DNA of 64,000 nt from Desulfobacteraceae bacterium (lineage in GTDB: Bacteria; Desulfobacterota; Desulfobacteria; Desulfobacterales; Desulfobacteraceae): the NCBI GenBank assembly GCA_016743945.1, contig JADGFI010000023.1, positions 24,090 through 88,089 on the forward strand, given 5' to 3'. The notes beneath the pieces are model-generated. The model ran no database searches. It saw only the letters and a list, made by a program, of their open reading frames with translations, and was not told where the DNA came from. A program made the translations under genes and the position numbers. How positions within the stretch are numbered: position 1 is the stretch's first letter; every line of letters starts with the position of its first letter. Below are positions 52,987 to 62,536 of the stretch, piece by piece.

Positions 52987-54612
52987 TTAGACAATATGGT
53001 CCGCGATCCTTAATGCATTGGCTGCTATTGTCAAAGACGGGTTGGTCCCCCCGCTGGAAGGAAAGAATGAACTGTCCACTATAAAGAGATTTAAAGTCCC
53101 GTGTACCTTGTTTTGCGGGGAAAGAACACTGGTTGCAGGATCCTCTCCAAATCTGCATGTGCCACAGGCATGGGCAATTCGTTCTATGTTTTCGGCCTGT
53201 TTGAGTAAAAGAAATCTATAAGGTTTGAATGTGTTTTTTAAAATTTTTCTGAACTTGTTAATTCTTTTTTGTTCATATTCACTGATATGGTAAGTCAACT
53301 CGGGCGTTAAACAATTCATTCCCGCTTTTTTAACTAATTGAACTCTGTTTTGAGCATAGGGCAAATCTTCTTTAATGGAAGCAAGGATAAGGCTTTTTGA
53401 AAAAAGATGATTTAAAATTGTTGAGGTCAACGGTTTAAAAAAAGAAAAAATACTGGATACCGATTTTGAAAAAGTGTTGGCAATATCAAGTGCCATTTCA
53501 TCAACAAGAACATCTGAAGGGGGGAGCGCACCAAAGGATTGAACGGTTCCCAATTTACCTTCATCAGAAAAATAATAATCATTAAAAGCAATTTCTTTGC
53601 GGTTTCCCGGCAGATCTTCGGATTTGGGAAAAAGCGCATAAAGGTCAATATGATGTCGCATGAGATTCTTTCCGACCCATCCTGACCGGTTACCGATTCC
53701 CTCAGGCCAAAAATCATTTTTTGAATTGAGTAAGATTAAAGGAGACATGATTGCTCCTGCCGAGAGAACGATCTGTTTGGCTTGGATGGAAAATTGTTTT
53801 CCAGCTTTTATGCACACAAGTTTGTTAATTGTCTCTTTATTGCCATCCAGTTTTAAAACTTCGCATTCATCAATGATTTTTGCACCATATTTTTCAATAG
53901 CAGGCACCAGACATATTTTCGAACTGTCGTTTTTGCAGCGTTTCTCGCAAAGAAATCCTTGGCATCCCAGGCATCCGTCAACCTTATCATAGGCGATCGG
54001 AAGCCTGTATGGGCTAAGCCCTTTTGCGATAAATAGATCAAACAATTTTTTGGATGACCGACACATTTTTTCCGGAGGAAAATACTTGAATAACAGTTGA
54101 CGTTTCAGAGGGTCAGGCGACCCATGGATTCTGTAGAGTTCTTCAGCTTTTTTATAGTATGGCTCTAATTTGTTGTAGCTTATGGGCCATTGGGATGGCA
54201 GGGTGGAATCTGCCATATCATCGGCATAGGATTCAGGGGTGAAATCTTCAGGGCAAAAACGTTCCATTGCCGCGCCGTACAGAGCTGATGAACCTCCCGA
54301 ACCGGCTCCGACAAAAGGGATGAATGCTTTTTTTTTGTTTTTTGAAGCCACGTAAAAATAATCGGACCACCTTCCGCTTCTTGCATAAATGGTCTTCAAA
54401 TCCGAATAGGATTTATTGGTTTCAGGCAGAAATGTTTCCGCAAAATTGTCATAAAGTGTCATTTTGTTTTTTAAATGAACTATTCCTTTTTCTATAAAAA
54501 GAACATTCAGTCCTTTTTTCGCAACTTGATAACCAAGGGTTGCCCCCCCCATCCCTGTACCCACAATTACAATATCCCATTGTTTGGTAACAACGTCTTC
54601 AAATTCAGTCAT
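52987..54612 (-). CDS. GMC-family FAD-dependent oxidoreductase
   Basis: 541 residues from the ATG with AAGGGAC upstream; a TTG two codons earlier is rejected. FAD-binding GTGMGGATLGYQVAKKG at the N-terminus, GAGSGGSSALYGAAMERF, a Cys-rich insert (CLGCQGFLCEKRCKNDSSKIC) and the C-terminal HACGTCRFG and GTNPSLTIAANALRIAD. Members oxidise alcohols, including sterols and glucose-type substrates. In this cluster it probably oxidises a hydroxyl on the product scaffold; that is inference. Confidence 0.87.
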   Translation of the reverse strand: MTEFEDVVTKQWDIVIVGTGMGGATLGYQVAKKGLNVLFIEKGIVHLKNKMTLYDNFAETFLPETNKSYSDLKTIYARSGRWSDYFYVASKNKKKAFIPFVGAGSGGSSALYGAAMERFCPEDFTPESYADDMADSTLPSQWPISYNKLEPYYKKAEELYRIHGSPDPLKRQLLFKYFPPEKMCRSSKKLFDLFIAKGLSPYRLPIAYDKVDGCLGCQGFLCEKRCKNDSSKICLVPAIEKYGAKIIDECEVLKLDGNKETINKLVCIKAGKQFSIQAKQIVLSAGAIMSPLILLNSKNDFWPEGIGNRSGWVGKNLMRHHIDLYALFPKSEDLPGNRKEIAFNDYYFSDEGKLGTVQSFGALPPSDVLVDEMALDIANTFSKSVSSIFSFFKPLTSTILNHLFSKSLILASIKEDLPYAQNRVQLVKKAGMNCLTPELTYHISEYEQKRINKFRKILKNTFKPYRFLLLKQAENIERIAHACGTCRFGEDPATSVLSPQNKVHGTLNLFIVDSSFFPSSGGTNPSLTIAANALRIADHIV

Positions 54613-55124
54613 TCTCAAGTCCCTTATTGTAAATATAGTTTATCTAGCCTGTCACCAGCTAGTCTACAATGGTGCAACTCAAATTTCCATATTTATGTCG
54701 GCGACAAAATTTTTTCCGATGACGCTACTGCCAAGGTAGTTTATACATTGAAAGACCAAAAGTCCCGGAAAATTTTTAATGCCCTGGACTGATTGGCCAG
54801 ACTGGTGACATTTGTCTGAATAAAGAACAATTTCTTTGCACTTACCGGTGGTAGTCAGTGATGTGGCTCAGGATATCGCAGGGGTCAATCAGGCCGCAGA
54901 ACCCCTGAAATACAGGGCGTTTTTTAATTATGATCATGAGCTTAGGTGGAGGACCATAACCTTGGGGTTGATCTGGTCCTGACCCACGGCCAAATCACTG
55001 AAACCTACAACATCGCCGGGAAAAACTAGTAATTTAACCTGGACATCGTGGACTTTGTCTGTAATATTCTGTATAACAAAATTGATCCTCCGGGAGGAAT
55101 AAACAACATGCAAGGAATATAAAG
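54613..55124. other. Intergenic graveyard of gene fragments
   Basis: About 510 bases. A frame ending at 54792 reads DDATAKVVYTLKDQKSRKIF and looks coding but is not recognised. A possible chemotaxis-receptor tail lies at 54848-54902 (VVVSDVAQDIAGVNQAAE). An rfbB fragment is at 54946-55086 (own entry). No intact gene. Confidence 0.6.
54946..55086 (+). pseudogene. dTDP-glucose 4,6-dehydratase (rfbB) remnant
   Basis: One frame reads VEDHNLGVDLVLTHGQITET, YNIAGKN, two stops, then FNLDIVDFVCNILYNKIDPP. It matches the RfbB stretch YVEDHxRALxLVLxxGxxGETYNIGGHNExxNxDVVxxICDxLDE. Two nonsense codons fall exactly where the GGHNE motif is. Everything N-terminal is missing. Confidence 0.65.
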
Positions 55125-57149
55125 ATGCCAATGCAATCTTATATGGAAAAACTTCAAGAGTACGGCATATCTTCCCAAAAAGAATATCATGCCGAAGCCT
55201 TTTCAAGGAATATCGGCCTGCTGTCTCCTGAGGAACAGGAAATTCTTGCCAAAACTAAAATTGCCATCCCTGGTATGGGGGGGGTCGGCGGCGCCCATCT
55301 TGTCACCATGGTCAGGGCCGGAATCGGCAGGTTTAATATTGCAGACTTTGATATCTATGAACCGGCCAATATAAACCGGCAGTTCGGGGCCCGGGTGCCT
55401 GAATTCGGTCGCCTGAAGCTGGATGTCATGAAAGAACAGGCCTTGAGCATCAATCCGTTTCTGGAGATCACCGAATTTTCCGACGGCATTAATGCAGAAA
55501 ATATGGACCGGTTTTTAGACGGGGCATCCCTTGTCATAGACTCCCTGGATTTTTTTGCCTTTGATATCCGCAGGCAGCTCTTTAATCGGGCCAGGGAAAA
55601 AGGGATATATGTGATCACGGCAGGCCCCCTGGGATTCGGCTCTGCCATGCTGGTCTTTGCACCTGACCGGGGCATGGCATTTGACGATTATTTTAACATT
55701 GTCGAGGATATGAAACCCGAAGACCAATACCTTGCCTTTGCCATGGGCCTGGCCCCTAAAGCCCTTCAATTCAAGTATATGGATGCCTCAAAGGTCAGTT
55801 TTAAATCCAGGAAAGGCCCGTCTCTTAGCATTGCCTGCCAGCTTTGCACGGGCATGGCCGGAACCGAGGCCATGAGAATTATTCTGGGAAAAGGGGGGAT
55901 AAAACCGGTTCCCTACTATTTTCAGTTTGACCCCTATCTCAGAAAGTATTGTACAAAAAAGTTGAATATGGGCAATAAGCACCCCTGGCAGCGCATCAAA
56001 GCTGTACTCGTTAAAAAAATGCTAAGCAAAAACACTCCCATTGGACCGGAAGAACCTGATAAACCTGTAAACCTGGACCGGGCTGAAGAAATTCCAGGAA
56101 AAATACTGGACTATATCATAAAGGCCGGGATCCAGGCACCTTCAGGTGACAATGCCCAGCCGTGGAAATTTACCAAAACCAACAACCGAATTACCCTTTA
56201 TAGAAACAATGAGGCTGATGATTCCTTTTTCAATGTTCATCAGATGGCCTCTGTTATTTCCTGCGGTGCTGTGCTTGAAAATATGATAATTGCGGCCACA
56301 GGATTCAGACTAAAGACAAATATCAGTTATGGAGAAGGTGATACAATGGCGCAGGTGGATCTAACCTCAAATGGTGCTGTTGAAAAAGATCCGCTCGCCG
56401 ACTACATCTGGAAACGAAAAACCAACCGCAAGTTATTTGAAAAAAGAAAAGCCTCCCAGGGACTGCTGGATGAATTGACAAATTCAATCCAAAGCATTCA
56501 GGGTACGGGTATTCATTTTATAACGGATACAATTAATCTTGAAAAACTGGCCAGGGTGGTAAGTAAGGCTGACAGGATAAGGACGGAACGACAGGATCTC
56601 CACGAACATTTATTCAAGATGATCCGGTTTTCTCCAGACGAAACCCTGGATAAAAGGGATGGATTTTACATCAAGAATCTTGAGGCCGGTGTGGATGGTG
56701 AAATTTTTTTACGAACAACCAGATCCTGGCAGGTGATGAATATAGCCAATAAACTTGGATTCGGCAAGATTGTTGCAAAGGCTGCCTATGATGCCCTCAT
56801 CCATTCATCCGGTGCCGCCCTGGTGGTTACCCAGGGTACAAAAACAGACCACTATCTCAATGGGGGGCGGGCTCTGGAGCGGGTCTGGCTCACCCTTTCC
56901 CGGTCTGGATATGAACTTCAGCCCATGGCAGCAATCACCCTGTTTTTTTTACGAAAACAATTGGAAGGCGATAAGGCGTTTGATCCAAAGCATAAAAAAC
57001 TGCTCAATGAAATTGAAGGTGAGTATGGTGCGCTGTTCCCTGGCTGCGATTTTACACAAGACGGCCAGGTAATGCTGTTCAGGTTTGGAAAAGCGCCTCA
57101 AATCAAATACCAGACCATGAGAAAGCATATGGGTGATCTGCTGATATAA
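55125..57149 (+). CDS. E1-like (ThiF/HesA) adenylyltransferase fused to nitroreductase-like domain
   Basis: 674 residues. Residues about 25-300 are an E1-like domain: ATP-binding GMGGVGGAHLV, DFDIYEPANINRQFG with the Arg finger, and VIDSLDFFAFD. The usual pair of zinc CxxC motifs is not complete (only CQLC is seen). Residues about 330-660 are a nitroreductase-type flavin domain (IIKAGIQAPSGDNAQPWKF, a canonical FMN-site motif). The same two-domain order is known in actinobacterial proteins annotated MoeY. Probably activates a carboxylate and then reduces it or a ring. AAGGAA ribosome site. Confidence 0.85.
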   Translation: MPMQSYMEKLQEYGISSQKEYHAEAFSRNIGLLSPEEQEILAKTKIAIPGMGGVGGAHLVTMVRAGIGRFNIADFDIYEPANINRQFGARVPEFGRLKLDVMKEQALSINPFLEITEFSDGINAENMDRFLDGASLVIDSLDFFAFDIRRQLFNRAREKGIYVITAGPLGFGSAMLVFAPDRGMAFDDYFNIVEDMKPEDQYLAFAMGLAPKALQFKYMDASKVSFKSRKGPSLSIACQLCTGMAGTEAMRIILGKGGIKPVPYYFQFDPYLRKYCTKKLNMGNKHPWQRIKAVLVKKMLSKNTPIGPEEPDKPVNLDRAEEIPGKILDYIIKAGIQAPSGDNAQPWKFTKTNNRITLYRNNEADDSFFNVHQMASVISCGAVLENMIIAATGFRLKTNISYGEGDTMAQVDLTSNGAVEKDPLADYIWKRKTNRKLFEKRKASQGLLDELTNSIQSIQGTGIHFITDTINLEKLARVVSKADRIRTERQDLHEHLFKMIRFSPDETLDKRDGFYIKNLEAGVDGEIFLRTTRSWQVMNIANKLGFGKIVAKAAYDALIHSSGAALVVTQGTKTDHYLNGGRALERVWLTLSRSGYELQPMAAITLFFLRKQLEGDKAFDPKHKKLLNEIEGEYGALFPGCDFTQDGQVMLFRFGKAPQIKYQTMRKHMGDLLI

Positions 57150-57225
57150 TAGACAAACGTGCAAAGAAAGCTTTTGGATAAGTCGAGACTAACCCCATTT
57201 TACTTAATTTATTCGGTGACAGGCT

Positions 57226-57987
57226 ATGAAAATGATTGAGGTAAAAAATATAACAAAGATTTTTAATCTGGGTAATGTGCAGGTAACAGCCTTGAGTGAT
57301 GTCAGCATAAGTGCTGAGACAGGAGAGTTCTTGGCCATTGCCGGTCCGTCAGGGAGCGGGAAGACCACACTTTTAAATCTCATTGGATGTATTGATAAGG
57401 CGAATAAAGGGTATATCGAAATTGACGGCCAGGATGTCAGCCAAATGAGTTCAAATCAATTGGCGGACATCAGGGCAAATAAGCTGAGCTTTATCTTTCA
57501 GACCTTTAACCTCATCCCTGTGCTGTCCGCCTATGAAAATGTGGAATATCCCTTGCTCATGCTGGAAAAAGACCCTGAAAAGCGGCGGGAAAAAATTTTT
57601 AAAGCCCTGCACAGCGTGGGACTTGACACACATATCAAACACCGGCCGAATGAACTCAGCGGCGGTCAGCGGCAGCGGGTTGCCATTGCCCGGGCCCTGG
57701 TAACTGATCCGAAAATTATCCTTGCAGATGAGCCCACGGCAAACCTGGATATAAAAACAGGTGAGAAAATTCTGGATATTATGAAGCAGATTAATGAAGA
57801 AAAAAAAACCCTCTTTGTTTTTTCCACCCATGATCCCAAAGTCATGCAAATGGCCTCCCGAATTATACATATCCGTGACGGACAGATTGCCAAATACAGT
57901 CATTTTGACAGGCGGTTCGGCCTTGAGGATGAGAAGTATCCGGGAAATGAGCGGAGAGCGGAATCAGATCCTAGGGAGCAGATTTAA
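57226..57987 (+). CDS. ABC transporter ATPase, MacB/LolD type
   Basis: 253 residues. Walker A GPSGSGKTTL, Q-loop FQTFNLIP, signature LSGGQRQRVAIARA, Walker B IILADEPTANLD. It drives the FtsX-type permease encoded next, whose ATG follows its stop codon immediately. The C-terminus has about 25 extra polar residues. Acts at the inner membrane, extracting or exporting lipid-like molecules or peptides. Confidence 0.93.
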   Translation: MKMIEVKNITKIFNLGNVQVTALSDVSISAETGEFLAIAGPSGSGKTTLLNLIGCIDKANKGYIEIDGQDVSQMSSNQLADIRANKLSFIFQTFNLIPVLSAYENVEYPLLMLEKDPEKRREKIFKALHSVGLDTHIKHRPNELSGGQRQRVAIARALVTDPKIILADEPTANLDIKTGEKILDIMKQINEEKKTLFVFSTHDPKVMQMASRIIHIRDGQIAKYSHFDRRFGLEDEKYPGNERRAESDPREQI

Positions 57988-59238
57988 ATGAAACTACCCA
58001 TCACCGTTAAACTGGCCCTTAGAAATGTCTTCAGGAATAGAATCAGAAGCTTGATCACCCTTGCTGCCATAGCATTCGGTGGAGTTTCCATCATTGTTGC
58101 AGGCGGATTTTTTGAGGACACCTTTCTGCAGATGAGAGAAGGAGTGATTCACAGCCACCTGGGACATATCCAGATTTATAAAAAAGGCTACAACGATCAT
58201 GGCTCGTCTGCCCCTTTTGATTATTTGATTGAAGAGCCGGGTGAGATTGTTGATAAAATTACTTCATTGAACCATGTTAAGCTTGTTACGCCACGGATTT
58301 CGTTTTCAGGAATGATCAGCACTGGAGACAATACCGTTGCTGTTTTTTGCCAGGGCATAGATCCGGAAGGCGAGTTGATTTTAAATAAAATTGAAACGGT
58401 AAAAAATGCTGAAACCGGGCTGGTCATTCAGGCTGGGGCCAATCTTGCTAAGGGAGACAGGTTTGATGTGATTTTAGGCCGGGGCTTGGCCAAGAATCTG
58501 GGGGCCAAACCCGGAGACTCCCTGGTTTTGCTGACAAACACTGTGGGCGGGTCATTGAATGCCTTTGATATGAATGTAAAGGGCATCTTTTTTACGACAT
58601 CCAAAGCATTTGACGACAGGGCTTTACGCCTTCCCATTGATATGGCTCAAAAACTCCTAAGAACAGAAGGAATACAGACTCTTGTTGTTCTCCTGGACCG
58701 GACGGAGAATACCCTTGCTGTAAAAACGAAGGTTATAAAAACAATTGAGGGGATGGAGCTGGAAATAAAAATTTGGAATCAATTGGCCGACTTTTATACT
58801 AAAACAGTTGAATTATACGGTCGGCAGTTTTTTGTTTTAAAACTGATCATTACCATTATCGTGGTATTGAGTATTTTTAACACCATTAATATGGCAATCT
58901 GGGAACGGACCCGTGAAATTGGGACCATCATGGCCATGGGCTATAAGAAGAAAGATATCTTAAAATTATTTTTGACCGAAGGATTGATTCTGGGACTATT
59001 GGGAGGTATCACAGGCATCGTTTTAGGAATCGGCCTGGCATGGGGAATTTCCCTGTTTGGTATTCCCATGCCGCCGCCACCCGGCGCCACTATAGGGTGG
59101 ACGGCATTTATTCGGGTTGTTCCGGATCTTCTAGTGTCTTCAATGATGATTTCCGTTGCAGCTTCATTGCTCTCATCTTTTTATCCAGCATTTAAGGCAT
59201 CAAACCTGAATATTACTGATGCACTGAGGCATTATTAG
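57988..59238 (+). CDS. FtsX/MacB/LolE-type ABC permease
   Basis: 416 residues: membrane helix at about 20-40 (after LALRNVFRNRIRSLITLAAI), a large periplasmic domain, then three helices from about 280 onward (FVLKLIITIIVVLSIFNTIN, GLILGLLGGITGIVLGIGLA and the last near 385). This is the four-helix LolC/LolE/MacB topology. No membrane-fusion protein or TolC partner is adjacent; the downstream LolA-like and barrel genes take that place. Confidence 0.92.
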   Translation: MKLPITVKLALRNVFRNRIRSLITLAAIAFGGVSIIVAGGFFEDTFLQMREGVIHSHLGHIQIYKKGYNDHGSSAPFDYLIEEPGEIVDKITSLNHVKLVTPRISFSGMISTGDNTVAVFCQGIDPEGELILNKIETVKNAETGLVIQAGANLAKGDRFDVILGRGLAKNLGAKPGDSLVLLTNTVGGSLNAFDMNVKGIFFTTSKAFDDRALRLPIDMAQKLLRTEGIQTLVVLLDRTENTLAVKTKVIKTIEGMELEIKIWNQLADFYTKTVELYGRQFFVLKLIITIIVVLSIFNTINMAIWERTREIGTIMAMGYKKKDILKLFLTEGLILGLLGGITGIVLGIGLAWGISLFGIPMPPPPGATIGWTAFIRVVPDLLVSSMMISVAASLLSSFYPAFKASNLNITDALRHY

Positions 59239-59247
59239 GAGTTTTGT

Positions 59248-60000
59248 ATGAAAAAAATTTTAAGATCTGTAATTGGTTTGGCATGTTTCATTCTTTTTTT
59301 ATTAACACCTGTTGCGGCAGAGGAACTGACCGCCAAAAATATATTACAGAATATGGATGCCATAAGAAATCCCCAGACTGATTACAGGGTAACAGCAAGA
59401 ATGATCAGCAAGAAGCCCAATAAAAAAGACAAAACAGCTGTGTACGAGATTTTGATGAAGGGGCAGGATAAAACCATTATTAAAACTTTGAAACCGGAAA
59501 TGGACAGGGGAACAACCCTTTTAATGCTGCGGTATGATTTATGGGTATTTTTGCAGAATATTTCAAAGCCGCTCAGGATTTCCCTTCAGCAAAGACTTTT
59601 TGGTGAGGCGGCCAACGGTGATATCGCCAGAGCCAATTTTTCCGGGGATTATAATCCAGAACTCAAAGAAACCGTGACCATCAAAGCAAAAGAATTTTAT
59701 GTTCTGGATCTGATAGCAAAAAATGAAAAGGTGACCTACCATAAGGTCAGGCTATGGGTCATGAAGGAGAACTTTTATCCCCTTAAAGGAGAGTTTTATG
59801 CAGTTTCAGGCAAGTTATTAAAAAATTGTTATTATACCAGTTATAAACAGATCCTGGACAAAATGCGGCCCACCAGACTGGTGCTTGATAATCCCCTTGT
59901 TAAAGGGCAGAGAACCATCATTGATTATGCCGACATGACCCTGGATACGTTTTCGGATAAAATATTTACGAAAAATTATATGAAGAAATTAAAGTATTAA
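59248..60000 (+). CDS. LolA-like periplasmic carrier (outer-membrane lipoprotein-sorting family)
   Basis: 250 residues with a signal peptide (IGLACFILFLLTPVAA, cut near residue 24). Matches the outer-membrane lipoprotein-sorting protein family: LTAKNILQNMDAIRNP, then MDRGTTLLMLRYDLWVFLQN, then a long antiparallel sheet ending IDYADMTLDTFSDKIFTKNYM. Such proteins are thought to carry hydrophobic cargo from the inner-membrane transporter to the outer membrane. Position 10 bases after the permease supports that role. Confidence 0.85.
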   Translation: MKKILRSVIGLACFILFLLTPVAAEELTAKNILQNMDAIRNPQTDYRVTARMISKKPNKKDKTAVYEILMKGQDKTIIKTLKPEMDRGTTLLMLRYDLWVFLQNISKPLRISLQQRLFGEAANGDIARANFSGDYNPELKETVTIKAKEFYVLDLIAKNEKVTYHKVRLWVMKENFYPLKGEFYAVSGKLLKNCYYTSYKQILDKMRPTRLVLDNPLVKGQRTIIDYADMTLDTFSDKIFTKNYMKKLKY

Positions 60001-60005
60001 ATCGA

Positions 60006-61868
60006 GTGGTCGATTGCGAGGCTATAATAGAGGAAATAAAAAAAAGTTTAAAACAGGTTCTGTTTTTAACGGTATTTTTATTTTTCAGTGTGCCCCCCTG
60101 CCAGGGACAGCCAAGCCACCGATTAATCAAGGTGGAACATAATAAAACCGATATCAAAGAATCCGTCGATTTAGTATTATCCCATCAAAGTGAATACAAG
60201 ACATTTAACCTGAACCAACCGCTCCGTTTTGTTATCGATATCGAAACCTGCTATTTTCAACCGGTCCATTCTATTATGGGCATCCATTCCAAATTCATTG
60301 ACCGAATCAGAATTTCGCAGTTTAAAAAAAACATGGTCAGGGTGGTCATAGACAAAAGAAAAAATTTCCAGGGCATCCATTTAGAACAAATTGCTGCACC
60401 ACAGGGATTTAAAATCCGTTTAAGTTTAGGAACCAAAACCATTACAATTCCTGAGAAGATATCCAATGATGTGGAGAAAAAGAGTACCTTACCAGACCCT
60501 CTTTTAAGCTTTTCAGAGCAACAGCCAACAGAAGATAAGGATGATCAAAACCTGGATTCATTGTTCAGCATTCCTGAAGACAATATCCTGTCACTGGATG
60601 AAGAAATTGAGGAAGTCTCACCGGGAAACCGGCACTCAAAATTATTGGTTTCAGGCGATTTTAGGAATGAGACGGCCTATCGGATCAACAGGCCCCATCA
60701 TTTTTCCAAAATTAAAAATATACTTAATCTCAAAGCCTCAGGAGAACTGTCAAATAAATTATCTTATTTTGTCGGGTATAGGTGCTCCTATGATGCCGTT
60801 TTTGATCTAACAAAGAATTATAATCAAAGCGTTGAAGATGACCAAAAATGGGGTGCAGATCTAAGGGATGCCTATGTTGATCTGAGTTTGGGGAATTTTG
60901 ATCTCAGGCTGGGCAATCAGCAGATCGTCTGGGGGCAGGCGGTTGGACTTTTTTTTGCCGATATTGTAAATCCCAAAGACCTAAGAGAATATATACTGCC
61001 CGACCTGGATCAGATCCGGATACCGGTGCCTGCAGTCAATCTTGAATCCTACCATGAGAACCTGTACTTTCAGTTTGTTTTTATCCCGTTTCCGGAATTC
61101 AATAAGTTTGGCAAAAGGGGATCGGAATTTGACTTTTCCAAGCCGTTTTATGACACCAATGCGGATATCATTTCAAATGATCCCTCTGATCCGTCCAGAA
61201 GTCTTGACAACAGTGAGGTAGGAGGGCGGATATCCTGGTATAAGAATGGATGGGACATGGCGCTGTTCTATTTTTATGATTATTATAATTTTCCTGTGAA
61301 TTACAGATATCTCTCAGCCAACGCTTCGGGTTCTTTGAATCCTGTTACCATTATTTACAAGCCAGCATACGAAAGAATGCACCGGTCAGGATCAACTTTT
61401 TCCAAAGAAATCAAGGATGCCATCGTTAAAGGAGAGTTCATATATAGCAGCAACATGTTTTATGAGTCATCCGATACTTCAGACATGGACGGTATAGTCC
61501 AAAGCCCCTCGTTCGACTGGCTTTTTGGTGTCGATTATACCTTTTTGAATGCTTTGGATACCAATTTCCAAATTATGCAGAACATTGCGCTAGACCATGA
61601 GAGCAGTATGATAAAAAAGAAATATTCAACCTCTTTTTCCATTTGGCTGAAAACAGGTTTGTTTGATGATGTGATAGAACCGGAATGCTTTTTTGTTTCA
61701 AGTTTAAACCAGACAGACTGGCTGTTCAGCCCCAAAATAGCCTATAACTTTAATGCTACTTTGAAGGTCATTTTTGGAGCAGATATATTTGGTGGGAGTA
61801 CAGATGGCGATTTTGGTAGATTTAGTGAAAATGACAGGATCTATTCAGAAGTGTTATTAATATTTTAA
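60006..61868 (+). CDS. AMIN-domain/outer-membrane beta-barrel protein
   Basis: 620 residues. A secretion signal (VLFLTVFLFFSVPPCQG) is followed by an AMIN-like domain (about 45-145: LRFVIDIETCYF, IRISQFKKNMVRVVIDK), an acidic linker (about 160-210), and a C-terminal region of alternating aromatic strands like DUF1302 barrels (DLRDAYVDLSLGNFDLRLGNQQIVWGQA, YNFNATLKVIFGADIFGG). The last residue is Phe, typical of outer-membrane barrels. The start is a GTG 5 bases after the LolA-like stop, with a weak ribosome site. Confidence 0.75.
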   Translation: MVDCEAIIEEIKKSLKQVLFLTVFLFFSVPPCQGQPSHRLIKVEHNKTDIKESVDLVLSHQSEYKTFNLNQPLRFVIDIETCYFQPVHSIMGIHSKFIDRIRISQFKKNMVRVVIDKRKNFQGIHLEQIAAPQGFKIRLSLGTKTITIPEKISNDVEKKSTLPDPLLSFSEQQPTEDKDDQNLDSLFSIPEDNILSLDEEIEEVSPGNRHSKLLVSGDFRNETAYRINRPHHFSKIKNILNLKASGELSNKLSYFVGYRCSYDAVFDLTKNYNQSVEDDQKWGADLRDAYVDLSLGNFDLRLGNQQIVWGQAVGLFFADIVNPKDLREYILPDLDQIRIPVPAVNLESYHENLYFQFVFIPFPEFNKFGKRGSEFDFSKPFYDTNADIISNDPSDPSRSLDNSEVGGRISWYKNGWDMALFYFYDYYNFPVNYRYLSANASGSLNPVTIIYKPAYERMHRSGSTFSKEIKDAIVKGEFIYSSNMFYESSDTSDMDGIVQSPSFDWLFGVDYTFLNALDTNFQIMQNIALDHESSMIKKKYSTSFSIWLKTGLFDDVIEPECFFVSSLNQTDWLFSPKIAYNFNATLKVIFGADIFGGSTDGDFGRFSENDRIYSEVLLIF

Positions 61869-61882
61869 TAGGATTGTTTGTT

Positions 61883-62536
61883 ATGAGAAAAATTAAATTT
61901 CATTCCGCATTTATATTTGTTTTGTTTTTGATGATTGCAGGGACAATGGCATATTTTTCGAGCCATGCTCTATATTTATATTTTCAGGGCAATTCTTTGA
62001 GCTTTATTTTATTGGGATTTTTGTTTTTTTACCTATATGCTATCCTGATTTATAGAATATTCTTAAAGTTTTATATTTTGGAAGAGGGGGATATTGAGCC
62101 AGACTCCCGTTTAGAATCTATTTACCATGTTTACATTCTTTTTTACCTTATTCTTTTTTATCAATTGATTCGTCCTAAAATAATTCCTGTGCCCATCTTG
62201 AAACTTGTATATCTTTTGCTCGGTGCTCAACTTGGGAAGAATACTTTTTCCAGCGGCACCATTTTAGATCCGGTGTTTACCTCTGTCGGAGACAATACAA
62301 TTATCGGAGAAGATTCTTGTTTGTTTGCCCATGCAATCGAGGGCAAACATCTGAGTCATAAAAAAATTATCATAGGCAACAATGTTACAATCGGGGCTAA
62401 AAGCATTATCATGTCCGGGGTAAAAATAGGAGATAATTCAATTGTTGCGGCTGGATCCGTTGTCCGTAAGAATATTGTAATCAATGAAAATGAAACATGG
62501 GGCGGGAACCCTGCCAAGTGTCTAAAGCGGGGTTAA
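61883..62536 (+). CDS. Membrane-anchored hexapeptide (left-handed beta-helix) acyltransferase
   Basis: 217 residues from the ATG at 61883 with an AGGAT site; an in-frame TTG 9 bases upstream overlaps that site. Residues 1-110 hold three or four hydrophobic segments; residues about 110-215 carry hexapeptide repeats (GDNTIIGEDSCLF, IGNNVTIGAKSIIMSGVKIG, NSIVAAGSVVRKN). It ends with the WGGNPAKCLKRG tail of the O-acetyltransferase type. Likely acylates a glycan or lipid on the membrane. It overlaps the converging glycosyltransferase gene by four bases. Confidence 0.82.
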   Translation: MRKIKFHSAFIFVLFLMIAGTMAYFSSHALYLYFQGNSLSFILLGFLFFYLYAILIYRIFLKFYILEEGDIEPDSRLESIYHVYILFYLILFYQLIRPKIIPVPILKLVYLLLGAQLGKNTFSSGTILDPVFTSVGDNTIIGEDSCLFAHAIEGKHLSHKKIIIGNNVTIGAKSIIMSGVKIGDNSIVAAGSVVRKNIVINENETWGGNPAKCLKRG

